Source of the DNA: Pseudisothecium myosuroides
Lineage: Eukaryota > Streptophyta > Bryopsida > Hypnales > Lembophyllaceae
DNA length: 64,000 nt
Direction: 5' to 3'
Assembly (NCBI GenBank): GCA_951799445.1
Contig: OX637294.1
Coordinates: 23,523,452 to 23,587,451 of the forward strand
The notes under the pieces are model-generated. The model was not told the DNA's origin. It did no database searches and saw nothing but the letters and a program-made list of their open reading frames with translations. Of the stretch, positions 50,301-62,700 are shown in pieces. The position numbers and the translations under genes were made by a program. Each line of letters opens with the position of its first letter. Position 1 is the stretch's first letter.

Positions 50301-53243
50301 ATGATGAGCGTCTCCAACTTCTTTGGTGGCCATGGTCAAGCTGTCTCCGGTATGATCCTATTGGTCCTTCTGGTAGCCGTCTCCTTCTTGTATCTTCTGA
50401 AGAGGAACAAGAGAAGTTTCAAAGCTCTTCCTGCGCTTGATCGTCCGGATGGTCCGTCAGACTTTGTGTTCGGAGTTTGGAAAGGAAATGCCTGTTGAAG
50501 GTTGAGAATAATTGTTTGACTATGCACGACCTGTTGAATAATATGGGACACAAGATTATGACCATCGAATCAAGAGTCAATCCGGGTGAACGAAGTCGAC
50601 TGTGGATGCCCGAGTCCCAGGAAAGATCGTGGCTAAACAGGTGAGTCTCAATTATTTTATTGCTGCTCATCTATTTAAAATTATAGTTACTTCTATATTC
50701 ATATCAGTTCTTAGTAACTCCGGCAGCCGAAATTATAGAAATTTCTTATGTGAACACGTCTCAAGATTATTGAATGTGCAGACGACGAAGAAGATTGTAA
50801 CATTCTCTCTCGCTGAAAGCAAGATTGATTTTTCTGACCTGGATTTCAAGACTACGAAGAGCCTACGATTGTTAAATCTGGATGGCTGCTCTGGTGACAC
50901 AATTGGACTCCCCAAGTATTAAGATGTACTTAAGATGGCAGAGAATGCCATTGAGCGAGTTACCAAATGGAGTCTTTGATCTGCGTTGGTTGGCAGCACT
51001 GGATTTGACGTCTAGCAAAATTCCACTGTATCATGTTGAGATCGTTGACTTTGGGCGAATGTCTTGGTTTGATAAAGTTACCACGTTCAGTTGGGAGCTT
51101 ATGCAATTTGGAATCTGTAATGGCGGCGGATTGCAGCCGCCTCTAGGACTTTCCTGATTCAACGGCGGAACTCTCCGCATTGAAATTTCTTTTCATAGGT
51201 GGTGGTGAACTGAAAGCGATTCCGCTTTTCATTAATCATCTAGCTGAGACGTTAGATGAACTCCACATCCGCAATTCCTCTACTGAGAGCCTTCCCGAGT
51301 TCGTCTTCAATTTGAAAAAGCTACAGGGTATGAGGATTCTTGGATGCCATTTACTTCAAAAATATTGGAGGCAGCATTAGTGGCTTGAAGAACTTGAGAC
51401 GGAACTCAGTTCTTTCTGGCTGCTCAAGCTTGGAAAGGATCCCTGATTCAATCGGCAACTTACCAACTTGGAAGTATTGGACCTCCGAGCTTGTCAGCTT
51501 CTCCAGAACTTGCCTAAGACTCTACAACTTCTAAACCTGCAGGCCTTGAGGCTGAATGGGTGCAGTGCTTTGGTTGAATTTCCCGACGCTGAATCTATAT
51601 TCAACCTCTCAACAAGCTGTCGTCAGGATGTACATGAGTTCATTCAATTCAGATGCGAACGAAGAATTATGGAAAGAAGGTATGACATAGCAGAGCAAGA
51701 TGTGAAGTACATGATGACTTTAAGACCCGGTGACCTCACTTTTCAGGAAATGTACGAGCTAATACAAGAAAAGAAGCACAGAACACCCGAGGCATCATTG
51801 TCGTCAGATTCTGAATGGTTGCGACAACAGGCGTACGTGGCAGAAGGTTGTGGTGAATGATATCTGGGAAGCGGCTGTGTTTCTCGATAGAATGGTTGAA
51901 CTTGATTCTCAGTGAATTTGCACTCTTACGTCGAGCAACCTTGCGGGCTCTTCTTGGCGATATACATGTAGAAGGGTGTGAAGCCGATCAGGAAAAGCTC
52001 ACAACTCTCAAAGTCAATCGAAAGCAGGCCGGGGAAAGTCTACCTCAACTGTTTCTCTACAGCTTGAAAATATGGAACTCATTTGTAGCGAAGTTTGATC
52101 ACAGAGGTGCGCTAATTGAAATTCTTAAGGTTGAGAGTAGCGAAGAAACTGCTCAGCCTTCCATTCCTGTATCCGACGGCAAGACAGTTGCCTTACCAGG
52201 TAACAGCGTCACGGTTTTTGGAATCATCTTTTTATTGTTCATATTGTTCCTTTGTAGTTCAGTGGCGAATGCCTTAATCATTGGTGTAAATGTTTGATAC
52301 TTCATCATGTTGACTGCTTCGAATATTTGTTGTTTACCCCAACCCAACCCAACCCAACCCCAACCATCTCTAATTGCACTGCCTCGGGGTCATAAATGCA
52401 CTTTGACATATGTTAACTACTGGGCATTGGAAGTTCTCTTAAATCGGATTCGTACACATCGTAAGAGATTTTCCGGATATACAGGGAATAAGCTATTATA
52501 AAGTGTGCAATTAGAGAGGGTTTATCGTCGTCTTTTATACAACCAACTGATTGAATTTACTCGACAAGCTTGTGTAGGAATGTTATCCCCAACCCTCTAT
52601 CGACATGGTGTTAATGTGCGTTCTCAGGATAGAGAGAGTTAGCGACGAGTGTCTGGAAGCCTCAGCCTGAAAGAGCTGCTGCCATCCGGGAGCAGGCACA
52701 AACTATGATAGGTTTGGGTGATTCTCTCGGGCCTTGGTCCACCTCGACGCTGCAGACAAGCTAGAGCCAGATATTGTTGCAACGCTTCATGCTCGAGGAT
52801 ATGCAAGATTTATGGTAAATGATGTTCCTGGAGCCTATCGAGACTACAATCGAGTACTTGAGCTGGATCCAAGCCATGCTAAAACAATGGTTTCTCGTGC
52901 AACTATGAGGCAAAGTATTCAGCCGTACGACCTCGAAGGAGCTCTTGCTGATTGTGAGAAGGCCCTTGCGATTTGCGGTGCTGGAGCTTCTCGAAACAGC
53001 TCAATCCCATTACAAATGCGAGGGTTGGACAAATGTAAGATGGGGGACTCCGACGGTGCCTTAGCTGACTTGGATTTGTCCCACCAGATTGTTGCAGATC
53101 CGAATACCTTCCGATACAACGAAGGGTTGCTGAAATGGAAGCTGGGAGATTTTGAAGGCGCTTTGGACGACCTTGGCTTATCATGGTTCCTGCTCCCGGA
53201 TGACAGTCCTCTAAGATACAGGGGGAAACTTGAGGGGCAATGA
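50301..53243 (+). pseudogene. Broken NLR resistance-type gene: NB-ARC end, LRRs, TPR tail
   Basis: At 50496-50636 the frame reads LTMHDLLNNMGHKIM, then NPGERSRLW: the winged-helix/MHD end of a plant NB-ARC domain. A plausible intron (CAG|GTGAGT near 50640, TGTGCAG near 50780) leads to LRR coding sequence: TTKSLRLLNLDGC, LSELPNGVFDLRWLAALDL, ESLPEFVFNLKKLQGMRIL, SLERIPDSIGNL, EVLDLRACQLLQNLPK. These units lie in different frames, with shifts near 50915, 51100, 51375 and 51465. A further part reads RRATLRALLGD. The final block (52722-53243) holds tetratricopeptide-like units such as GALADCEKALAI and GALADLDLSHQI; a shift near 52725 separates it from AAAIREQAQTMIGLGDSL. NLRs detect pathogens; NLR-TPR fusions are known in some plants. 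The P-loop part is missing. An AATAAA lies at 53349-53354. Confidence 0.75.
52722..53243 (+). CDS. TPR-repeat open frame (3' part of the NLR-like locus)
   Basis: This is an open block of about 173 codons without its own ATG in the right place; the frame is entered after a TGA at 52719-52721. It contains at least four TPR-like helical pairs: HARGYARFMVNDVPGAYRDY followed by LELDPSHA, YDLEGALADCEKALAI, MGDSDGALADLDLSHQI, and LGDFEGALDDLGLSWFL. It ends in TGA. It most likely represents an exon of the upstream NLR-type gene and not an independent gene, because the preceding text in another frame (REQAQTMIGLGDSL) is also TPR-like. Confidence 0.6.
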   Translation, partial: FSRALVHLDAADKLEPDIVATLHARGYARFMVNDVPGAYRDYNRVLELDPSHAKTMVSRATMRQSIQPYDLEGALADCEKALAICGAGASRNSSIPLQMRGLDKCKMGDSDGALADLDLSHQIVADPNTFRYNEGLLKWKLGDFEGALDDLGLSWFLLPDDSPLRYRGKLEGQ

Positions 53244-53742
53244 TATTGATTTGCAACGCATGATATACAGTTGACAAACGTCAAGGTAATTGACGGCTTG
53301 CTCTACGAATAGCTCTTTTTTTGAGATCGTTTGAGATTGATGATAAGAAATAAATTTCAGGGATAGATGTTGTAAGGATGCGAGGGCTGGATGTTCTGTA
53401 AACTTCTACACTTTTGTAACTAATTTTCATATTACAAATAGTGGGCCTTTTGTGAAAATTCGTGTCACACACACTAATAGAATCAATCAGTGAACCCAGA
53501 AATCGATCCGAGGTGTAGGATTGAAAAGCCATATAGCACCTGCTGTTTTATTCGTCAATCTTATCTCCCAAATGTACAGTTTCTAATTCCATGGACATGG
53601 ATTTCAGGACCTTTTGTGTGTCAAAGCACAGCCCGCAAACTACAGATATTAACAGCCACTTTCTTTTCGAGTTCTTCATTCTACTTACAAGTTGGGACAA
53701 TCAAATCCCCACAATTTGTGCAGATGCCTATACAGGTCTCCA
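53244..53742. other. Tail-to-tail intergenic spacer
   Basis: Separates the plus-strand NLR-TPR locus from the minus-strand acetyl-CoA synthetase gene. It should hold both 3' UTRs; AATAAA at 53349-53354 could serve the plus-strand unit. No further gene seen. Confidence 0.55.
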
Positions 53743-56700
53743 TTAAAGCCGAGAGCGACGACCACTTCCACGCTTAGACTCCACAAGCTGCTCCACCACG
53801 GCCGGGTCTGCAAGAGAGCTGATATCACCCTGCACAACAACCATCACCCAAAGATGATGAACACTCATTACATTATCAAGCAATGGACTTGGGGTGTTAT
53901 TGACGATCAAGCAGAAAAAGGTAATATATCCACCCGGCTTTTTTTGGTTCAATTTGGTTTATATCTTCTACCAACATGTGAAATGCTCTTCACTGATTCT
54001 TGTTCGTGGTTATGGTTTTTTTTTAGTTTTTTTTTAATAATTTAAATCTTTATATTACTTTGCATATTTTGTATGGACATGACATTCTTTAGGGACCTAC
54101 TACTACACCTAAGAACCTAAATGCATTATTTTGATTGAATAAAATGTTAATATAAAGTTTGCTTGATAACTTGCTATCTTGCCATTGGTGACATAAGCAA
54201 AGAGCGTTGTACAGGAGTAGAAGAATGATGAAAATTTGGGAACCTAGCCAATCTTAGGCTCGTCTGGTCAGAATGCAATTTTGATTCTCAAATGTTGGTG
54301 TAGGCTTTCAAGGGATGTTATGGAATCTGTTGCAGGGAAGGAAAGTTTACCAGGTCATTGAATTGGTTCGCTGCAATCTTTCGAAGAATGCGACGCATGA
54401 TTTTTCCACTACGAGTCTTTGGTAGTCCAGGAGCCCATTGAATTACGTCTGGCACCGCAAAGGATCCAATCTGTGACACACCAGGTGTGGTCATACATGT
54501 CATTCACAGGAAACTGACCAACAAAGTTACATTAATTTCTCCTATTATCGACTTGGACTTGGACATTGATTTGCCAAAGGCAGACTACGGTATTTAAATT
54601 AGTGCAGGCTGAAAAATTATTGTACTCTATTTATTTCCAGTGACTGATTTGCAGGTGACATTAAATTTCCGCCCTAGAAAAAAACAGGGATTGTGAAATT
54701 CTACCAACAGTGTTTTTTCACTGTTTTCAACACATTCAACAAACTTTGTTGAACTCAATAAACCCACAAGTGTACAACTCTTTTCAATACAAGTGGTTTC
54801 ACGGACAGAAAAAATTTCAACTGTCATGAGCTATTCTCATAAAGCTACTTGCCTACTAGCTTTTGACAAATCACTAGGTTTTGAGTACGTGACACACTTT
54901 CCCTAAGTTTAGCTAGTAATTAGGAAAATAAATTTTGAATAACTGGTCCAGCATCCAGTGCTGGCACCCACCAATGCAAGTGTGCAACTGAATTTCGAGA
55001 GGTTTGATGATTCCAGGCATTCACTACCAAAGGAATGAAAAAATAATATGCAGAAAATGCCTGAAAATTAATTTGATTTCGGTGGCAACTCACCTCCCTT
55101 CTGACAGCGGCCTTGATCTCATTCTTGAGTTCTTCTGTGGGACTGGCACCCTCCACCAAGGTAACAAAAGCATAGATCCCTTGCCCTTTAACCTGCAACA
55201 AATCGGTCTTGGACTCATCACCTACGTAATTCTATGGGAAAATTGGACGAAGGCATTGACTGTATTTAGGCTATACGAATTCAAATTTGGATTCATTGGA
55301 TCATATTTGATATTGAATGATCTGCATGGGGATCATCATAGGAACAATCAATCACACTTATATAAGGGTGAAAAATAATCCATTCATAACTTACAAAGGT
55401 GTGATGAAGTTCTAAGTTGCAACATTTATCTAAAAAGAAGGAAAAAAAAGGGTAACAATTCGATAAAGGATAATAAAACTGATATGATCCTAATGTCATC
55501 TCTTATATTGACCTAGTAACCTACATCAAACTCAACTATTCATAGACTTGGTTGGCCTTCAATTTAGTAAGTGGTGTAAGCATGACTTGACTAAATATTT
55601 ATGGCTACTCTTGTTTGAATGGAAATGGAGTTGTCAATTGTTGTTTATAGTAACCTACACTCCAAGTCTAAGATAGAAGCACCTCATTGCAACACCTTCC
55701 GTTCACTGACACCTAAAAAATGACCTTGAACTCTTTCATGACTCAAAGTCACCACTGGTGGCTCACTCCCCAAGCACATTCAACCAAGTCATAAAACCCA
55801 CATTCAAGCAAAGTAGAAGCAGCTTACATCATGGTCGAAGGCAACAGCAGCAGTTTCTGCACAAGCTTGATGAGAAGTGAGAGCTGACTCCACTTCACCG
55901 ATACTGATCCTATGCCCACTGCGCCATCCACCAGAATTTCAATCCCACTCAAGTCAATCTCAGTCTATCAGTGATCCCCAATGTACCTGAATACTATGGA
56001 TAAGCACAAGACACCTAGTTTCAGACTCTTTGGAAACTCAAAGTTGACTACGCAATGCAAATGTGTTTTCTTTCAATGAGTGGAGCGGGGTTATAACTTA
56101 ATTTTGCATTCAATGTGAGCCCTAGAATCATCCAAAATCTACAATCTTCATTGATCTTGATTCAAGAGTACTATCTGGCACAATGACCTTCTCAAGCCAC
56201 CCGCCTACACTCTCGACTCAAGATTCAAGAATACAAATTAGCATAATGTTCTTTTCAAGACTCCTAGCTTTCAAAAAATATCTGGTCTGGTTAGAAACAT
56301 CCTTAGAACACAACTGGTACATGAGGGTTGAATTCTTAAATGGATGGTAATGGGATGTCCACCTTTCTCCACATAAGAAAAAATTAAAATTAACAAATGT
56401 TCAACAAAATTTTGTATATCAACTTGCTACTTTGCTATCCTGCCATTGACAACGTAGGAAGATTCAATGCTTTACAAAACTCAAATTTCAGAACTGAAAT
56501 ACTTGACAAATATATTGACACTTGCGACACTTGACAGTTAGTGTCAATAGCATTAAATAAGGTTTTTAGTGTAGTCAATAATGTTATGAATTAGAGAGGG
56601 AAACAAGAATTTACCTGACGTTGACGATATCGTCCACCCGGCCAGTAAGCGTGATAAATCCATTCTCCTCTCTTCGACAGCCATCCCCAGTCACATAAAA

Positions 56701-59700
56701 CCCCGGCCACATCCCAAAGTACACTTCCTCAAAGCGTTTGTGATCTCCATACAAGCTCCGAGCCATGCCAGGCCAAGCTCCCTTGATGCACAGGGCGCCA
56801 TTAGAAGCGCCTTCCTGCTCCTTCCCCTCAGAGTCCAACACCACCGGCTGCACTCCGAAGAACGGCAGCGTCGCAGATCCAGGTTTCAAGCCCCACGCGC
56901 CAGGCAAAGGACTGATGAGGATGCCGCCGGTTTCTGTTTGCCACCAAGTGTCCACGATGGGACAACGGCCTTCGCCCACCACGCGGTGGTACCAGTGCCA
57001 GGCTTTGGGGTTGATGGATTCGCCTACTGTGCCCAACACGCGCAGACTCGACCGTGAATGCTTCGTCACATTCTACACACCAAACATGATCACACACACA
57101 CACGCACACACACGGAAAAGGATTAGTCAGCAAGATGTGTAAAATTCTTTAGATTGAACAATTGGCAACATACGGCCTATGCATCAGATTCTGGTTCCTT
57201 TCACAGTTCGTATAAATAATAATGTGAGATTCCTTCTTCATTAGGACAAGAAAAAAGCTCAAAAAAAGAATGTTCTTTGACATGATCTCACAAGCGAGAT
57301 CGGGAATGCTTCATAAAATGCTACAAAAAATGGGAAACCCAAAAAACCAAGATTAAAAGATAGTTTCCAGCGAGTATAACATTCTTTAGATTGAAAGGTT
57401 GGCAACACCCTAACTATTAGACTCTCGCTTCTTTCAGAGTTTGTATAAAGAATAGTGTGAGCTTCCTTCTTCATGAACGCGAATGGTTTGTCACATACTA
57501 CATCAAACAGGAAACTCAAAATGAAAATGAGAAATAGTGACCGTTAAGTAAAACATTCTTTGGACGGAAAGGTTGGCAATGTGCATTCTAAGCATTAGAT
57601 TCTGGTTTGTTGCAGGGTATCTGTAAATAATGTGAGCTTCTTTCTTCGTGAGGACAACTCGAGCTCAGAAGAACAATGGTGTTTGTCATGATCTGAAGGG
57701 CAAACGCTTCAGCACATGCTACACCAAACATGATGAAACCCCAAAATTAACTTCAATAAAGTAGTCAGGAACAAGTATAACATTCTTAGGATTGAAAGGT
57801 TGACAACACCCTGAGCATCAGATTCTGGATTCTAAGTTTTTACAGAGTTTGTATAAATAAATCTGTCCATCCTTCTCCATGAGGAAAACAAAAGAGCTCA
57901 AAAAGAACAAACATTATTTGCCGTAATCTGACAAGGTTGTTCCTCGACTTCTGGCACTTACACACACTAATGTGATGTTGATGTTTGAACATTATTCTCT
58001 ATCGACAGTGCTGAATGTGTTGAGTGTACAAGGTTGATGTTAAGAATGAATCACTAGCAGAACTAGTGAGGATTTTCATGGCTGAATTTCATGAAAACGT
58101 TTCATCAACATTCAAGCTTTAGACTCATAGCAATCTTAGAAAAATAAGAATTGAGACCTAATTGGGGGGAGAATGATACCTTGTCACCAAGGGCTTCCAG
58201 GGACCGGATGGCAGTGGGAGCAGTGTAAAAGATGGACACCTTGTACTTCTCAATGATCTCCCACCATCTGCTTGGAGTTGGATGCACGGGCACCCCCTCA
58301 AACACAACTTGCGTAGCGCCGTTCAAAAGCGGACCGTAAGTAATGTACGTGTGACCGGTAATCCACCCACAGTCTGCTGTACACCTACAACCCAACAACC
58401 CACTCACTCAATTAGGGTTTAAGGTAGAGAATACTAACAGCTTTGGATTGGCATGCCAACGATCGACTTGCCATATACATTTCAGAGCTGATAGCAGCCC
58501 TAAAATGTTCATGGCAAGACATTGATGCCAAACTAGTCCAACGCTAGTACCAAAACCATCAGTGACTCAATCCCATGTCCTCCTACACGAACTATTGTTA
58601 CCAACAGCAACTCATCTATTCACACTTGCTTAGCCTTCAACTAGCAAGTTGGATGTGAGCTTTTGGCAAAATGTCTATAGCCACTCCTCTTTGAATGGAA
58701 ATGGTGTTGTCTACTGCCTCTTCAATGCACGTGTACAACCTCCACTTAGAATGATTACATAAGGAGTTGAGAGACGGCGATAGAAATCTGATCTCAAGAA
58801 ACTTGGTTGTTGTAGTACCCAAAGTGAGCTCTCCAGTGAGCTCTTTTGAGTGATCTCCCTGAGAAAGCACAGTCCTACATATTGGATTTAACTCTAATGT
58901 TGGACGCAAAGGGTATCCTCAGCGTCAATGGTGAGAGAATCAATTGCTTCATGTTTGCAGTGTTGCAATTAGCTCATCTAAGTAAAAACCCTAGCTAAAA
59001 CCCTTGCTAAAATCTAACAAAAAAACGAGAGAACATACCAGAAGATGTCGCCAGGATGGTAGTCGAAGACATATTTGAAAGTAGTGGCAGCAAACACCAT
59101 GTAGCCACCGACAGTGTGAAGCACCCCCTTGGGCTTGCCGGTGGAGCCACTCGTGTATAACAAAAACAGAGGATCCTCTGCTTCCATCCATTCCACCGGT
59201 GCTTCAGTGCTGCACGTCTTCACCTCATCCTATATCGCACAAACCATCAAAATTTCATGAACTCCAAGGCTTCTTTCATATGCACCCCACTACATCACAT
59301 TCTACACAGCCCTTATTGGAGCACCCTACAGATTAGCATGACAAAGGAATCTTGCATAGTACTTACATCTAAAAGGAAATCAAATCAGCATGTGAACGTC
59401 GTTCCTTTAGTTAAACTGTCTCAGTTTCTGTTGGATCTTGTTGGTAATTGAAAGAAGATTCTAGATTCATTTAGCATGTATTTTTTGGACATTGCATGAA
59501 TGAATTATGAACATTTAAGACGGAGCTCATTATAGGTACACCCAAAATGGACCCAGGCTCTCATGTTCAAAAGAGTGTACATTTTAGGCAAGAATCTGCA
59601 GGGTCGGTTTCCAATAGATTACCGTAAACTGGTATGAAAAATAATTCATGACACCTTGTTTTGAAGGGTTGGGCTCATTTCAAACAAGCGAGTGTTCATC

Positions 59701-62700
59701 GAGCTAGTGTTCGAGACATTGGCTTCAAAAGTAAGAGTAGGTCAAAGCTTTAATTTCACTCTGATTTGGCCTGACTTTGCTCTAAATAATTCTTATTTGG
59801 CAGTCCTCTCCGAATATACCATGCCATCACTACGCAAGGAAGTTATGCAACCCAACCCTAAAAACATTAAAACTTTCCAAGAAGGCATACCTGCCACCAG
59901 AGGTCACGCCCTGCGACCCAGTTGACCTTTTTCCTCGGGACGGCATTCGCATTGTCGAAAATCAAGCATGTTCCTGCATAAAACCAAATTCAAAACCTCA
60001 AGAAAAAATTTGAAAGAGCTGGAGTGATGAAAGAGAGTCTCTTCCTCACCAGGTTTGAAATTCTCCTTTTGCAGGCAAAGCTGCAGCGCCTCATCAACAA
60101 TCTTCTTCAGATTCAAAATCCTGTTGCCCCGCTGCACTGCCGAGCAGGACAGCAGCACATCCGACTTGCAGTCCAAGATGCGACCTGCAAGCACCAATTC
60201 TCGAATTAGTCAGATTTCCACAAATTCTATGCTCTAGCTCCAAGTCTACTGGGAAAAACGAAAGATTATGACAAATGCGGTTTTCAAATTGGTCAGATTT
60301 CCACAAACTCTGCGGTCTAGTTTTGAGTCTACTAAAAATTTAAGAAGAAGGAAAGGAATGCAACTACTCAGCCAGACTCTATAAAATGTTGGAAAGCTGT
60401 TGGAAACCGACAGAAACTGCATTGTGGCTATCAAAACAACCAAAAGATTACGACAGATTCAATTCTCGAATTGGTCAGATTTCGAAAAATTCTATGACCT
60501 AGCTTCAAGTCTCCTGGAAATGTAAGACGGAAAATTCAATTACTCAGCCAGAGTTTATATAAAAATTGTTGGAAATCTGGGATGACTCCGAGAATTTGCT
60601 TGACGCTACCAATTCTAACGAATTCTTTCATAATCTTTCGTTGTTTTGGTAGATACAATGCAGTTGGAAATCGACAGAAACTGCATTGTAGCTACCAAAA
60701 AACAAAAGATTACGAAACACTCCAGAATTGGTAACCTTCACCAAATTCTTGGAGCAAACTCTTGGAGATTGCAAAACCCAAAACCCTACCTGCGAGAGAC
60801 TCCGCACTGTACCCCCCGAAGACGACGGAGTGGATGGCTCCGATTCTCGCACACGCGAGCATGGCAATGGGCAGCTGAGGCACCATGGGCATGTAGATGC
60901 ACACGCGGTCGCCTTTCTTCACCCCCCGCTTGCGCAAGTAATTCGCAAGCTTGCACGTCTCATAGAGCACGTCTTTGTATGTGAGCCGCATTTCATGGCC
61001 GACCTCGTTGCCTTCCCAGAGAATGGCCACGGTGTCGCCCCGCCCTTCGTTCACGTGCTTGTCCAGCGCATTGTAGCAGATGTTGGTGTAGCCTCCTTTG
61101 AACCACTGGGAAAATACGCAATTTCATCGCCATCAGTGACAATATCCTAAACCCTGAACCCTGAACCCTTTGTTGAAACAACATGCTTAGAACATAAAAA
61201 GTCGACAATTCTATTCACTATCGTTAGACTGGGGGATTGAAGCAATATTGATCAAGAAACACAACATTTGCTGGTTTTGAAGTCAGGTAGAGATTCCATT
61301 CACCATACAATACATTACAGACTCCATTGACAATACAGGTGAACGTTGGTTTGTGTTTAAGTGTTAAAATGCTTAATCTATTGACAATTAATTTCTTACA
61401 ATCGGTTTTTAGCTTAACACAAGATAGAAGTGCAAAATTTTAGGTGTTGCTCAAAGTTCACCTGTACGGTGCATGGAATCCCTCCCTTACTGTATGGAGA
61501 ATGGAGACTTTACATTACCTCAATGTGGACGGGGCCCTTTCTGGTGTCGAAATTGAAACGGCAAATGGGTTGGGAAGTGTCCCACTTGCGATCCCAATGG
61601 AACTCACTGGCAAGCTTCCCCCAGAAGCCAGAGGGATCTTCAATAGAGTGCTTGTACATCTCCTCATACTGCACAAGGAAATTCACTTTCAAATCAAGAA
61701 TCCTTCACAGACTTGGAACCACGTAACGTTACAGTCGTGTTTCGGAGTACCAAAATTGGGAGCAATGTACTATCTAGAGCTCTAGTGTTTAGAATCAATA
61801 CGTTTTGATTTGGCGACTGGAATAACACCAAATTCGTACCACTCTGATTCATTCACGTTGCCGTTTTCGTTGAAACGGCGAGATATCAAGAAATTGGCAC
61901 TTTTCCAGACGTTCATCTGCAACCGCATATCTATATCACTCCTAGTTTGTAGCGCTTTGTGTGCTTGAGAGTCCGAATTTGGACACTCTGAAACAAGCCA
62001 TTTAACAAATACGGCCATGGTTGAATTTTATTCACGACAAATTAGCACTCACTCTCCTGCTCAAAGTCTTTCACTACAAATCGGTAATCGGAAAAAAATT
62101 AAAAGAAAAAAAACAATTCCGTCGCGCTCAGCTTCAGGAGCTTCACAAAATCGCCGTGACTGAAACCGCAAATTAGGATAAAGCAATTGCAGATCACGAT
62201 TGATCGTAAACATACAGAAATTTCCCTGCACCACAATCAATTGCATCCCAAATTTGCATCCCAATTGCATTCCCAATCGCATTCGAGATTGCACCCCAAA
62301 TTGTATTCCAAATTGCATCGCAAACTGGATCCCAAAAATTGCAACCCGAATTGCAACCCAATTGCATCCCAAATTGAACCCCGAAATTGGAATCCCGAAT
62401 TGCGTCCCGAATAAAATCCCAAATTGCATCGCAAATTGGATCCCAAAAATTACATCCCGAATTGCGACCCAATAGAATCCCAAATTGAACCCCGAATATG
62501 ATTCCAAATTGCATCGCAAATTGGATCCCAAAAAATGGCATCCCGAATTGCATCCCGAATTTGCATTCCGATTTGGATCGCAAATTGTTTCGCAAATTGA
62601 ATCCTAGAATACATCCCAAACTGGATCCCAAATTGGTTCCCGAATTGCATCCCCGATTGTATCGCAAATGGCATCCCAAATGGCATCTCAAAAATGGCAT

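Noticed and set aside
50301..50498. Hydrophobic N-terminus (ILLVLLVAVSFLYLL) as a separate small membrane protein
   Set aside because: The overlapping frame reads SGSRLLLVSS, reminiscent of the RNBS-B region of NB-ARC domains, so the hydrophobic reading is probably a shadow frame of the NLR locus.
52190..52297. Possible transmembrane segment (GIIFLLFILFLCSS) at the end of an NLR-locus frame
   Set aside because: It follows a CCAG|GTAACA donor-like site, so it is more likely intron read-through than a membrane anchor.
52336..52366. CCCAA-type short repeat that looks telomere-like
   Set aside because: Only about five imperfect CCCAA units, not the plant telomere unit (CCCTAAA), and located within the NLR-like locus.
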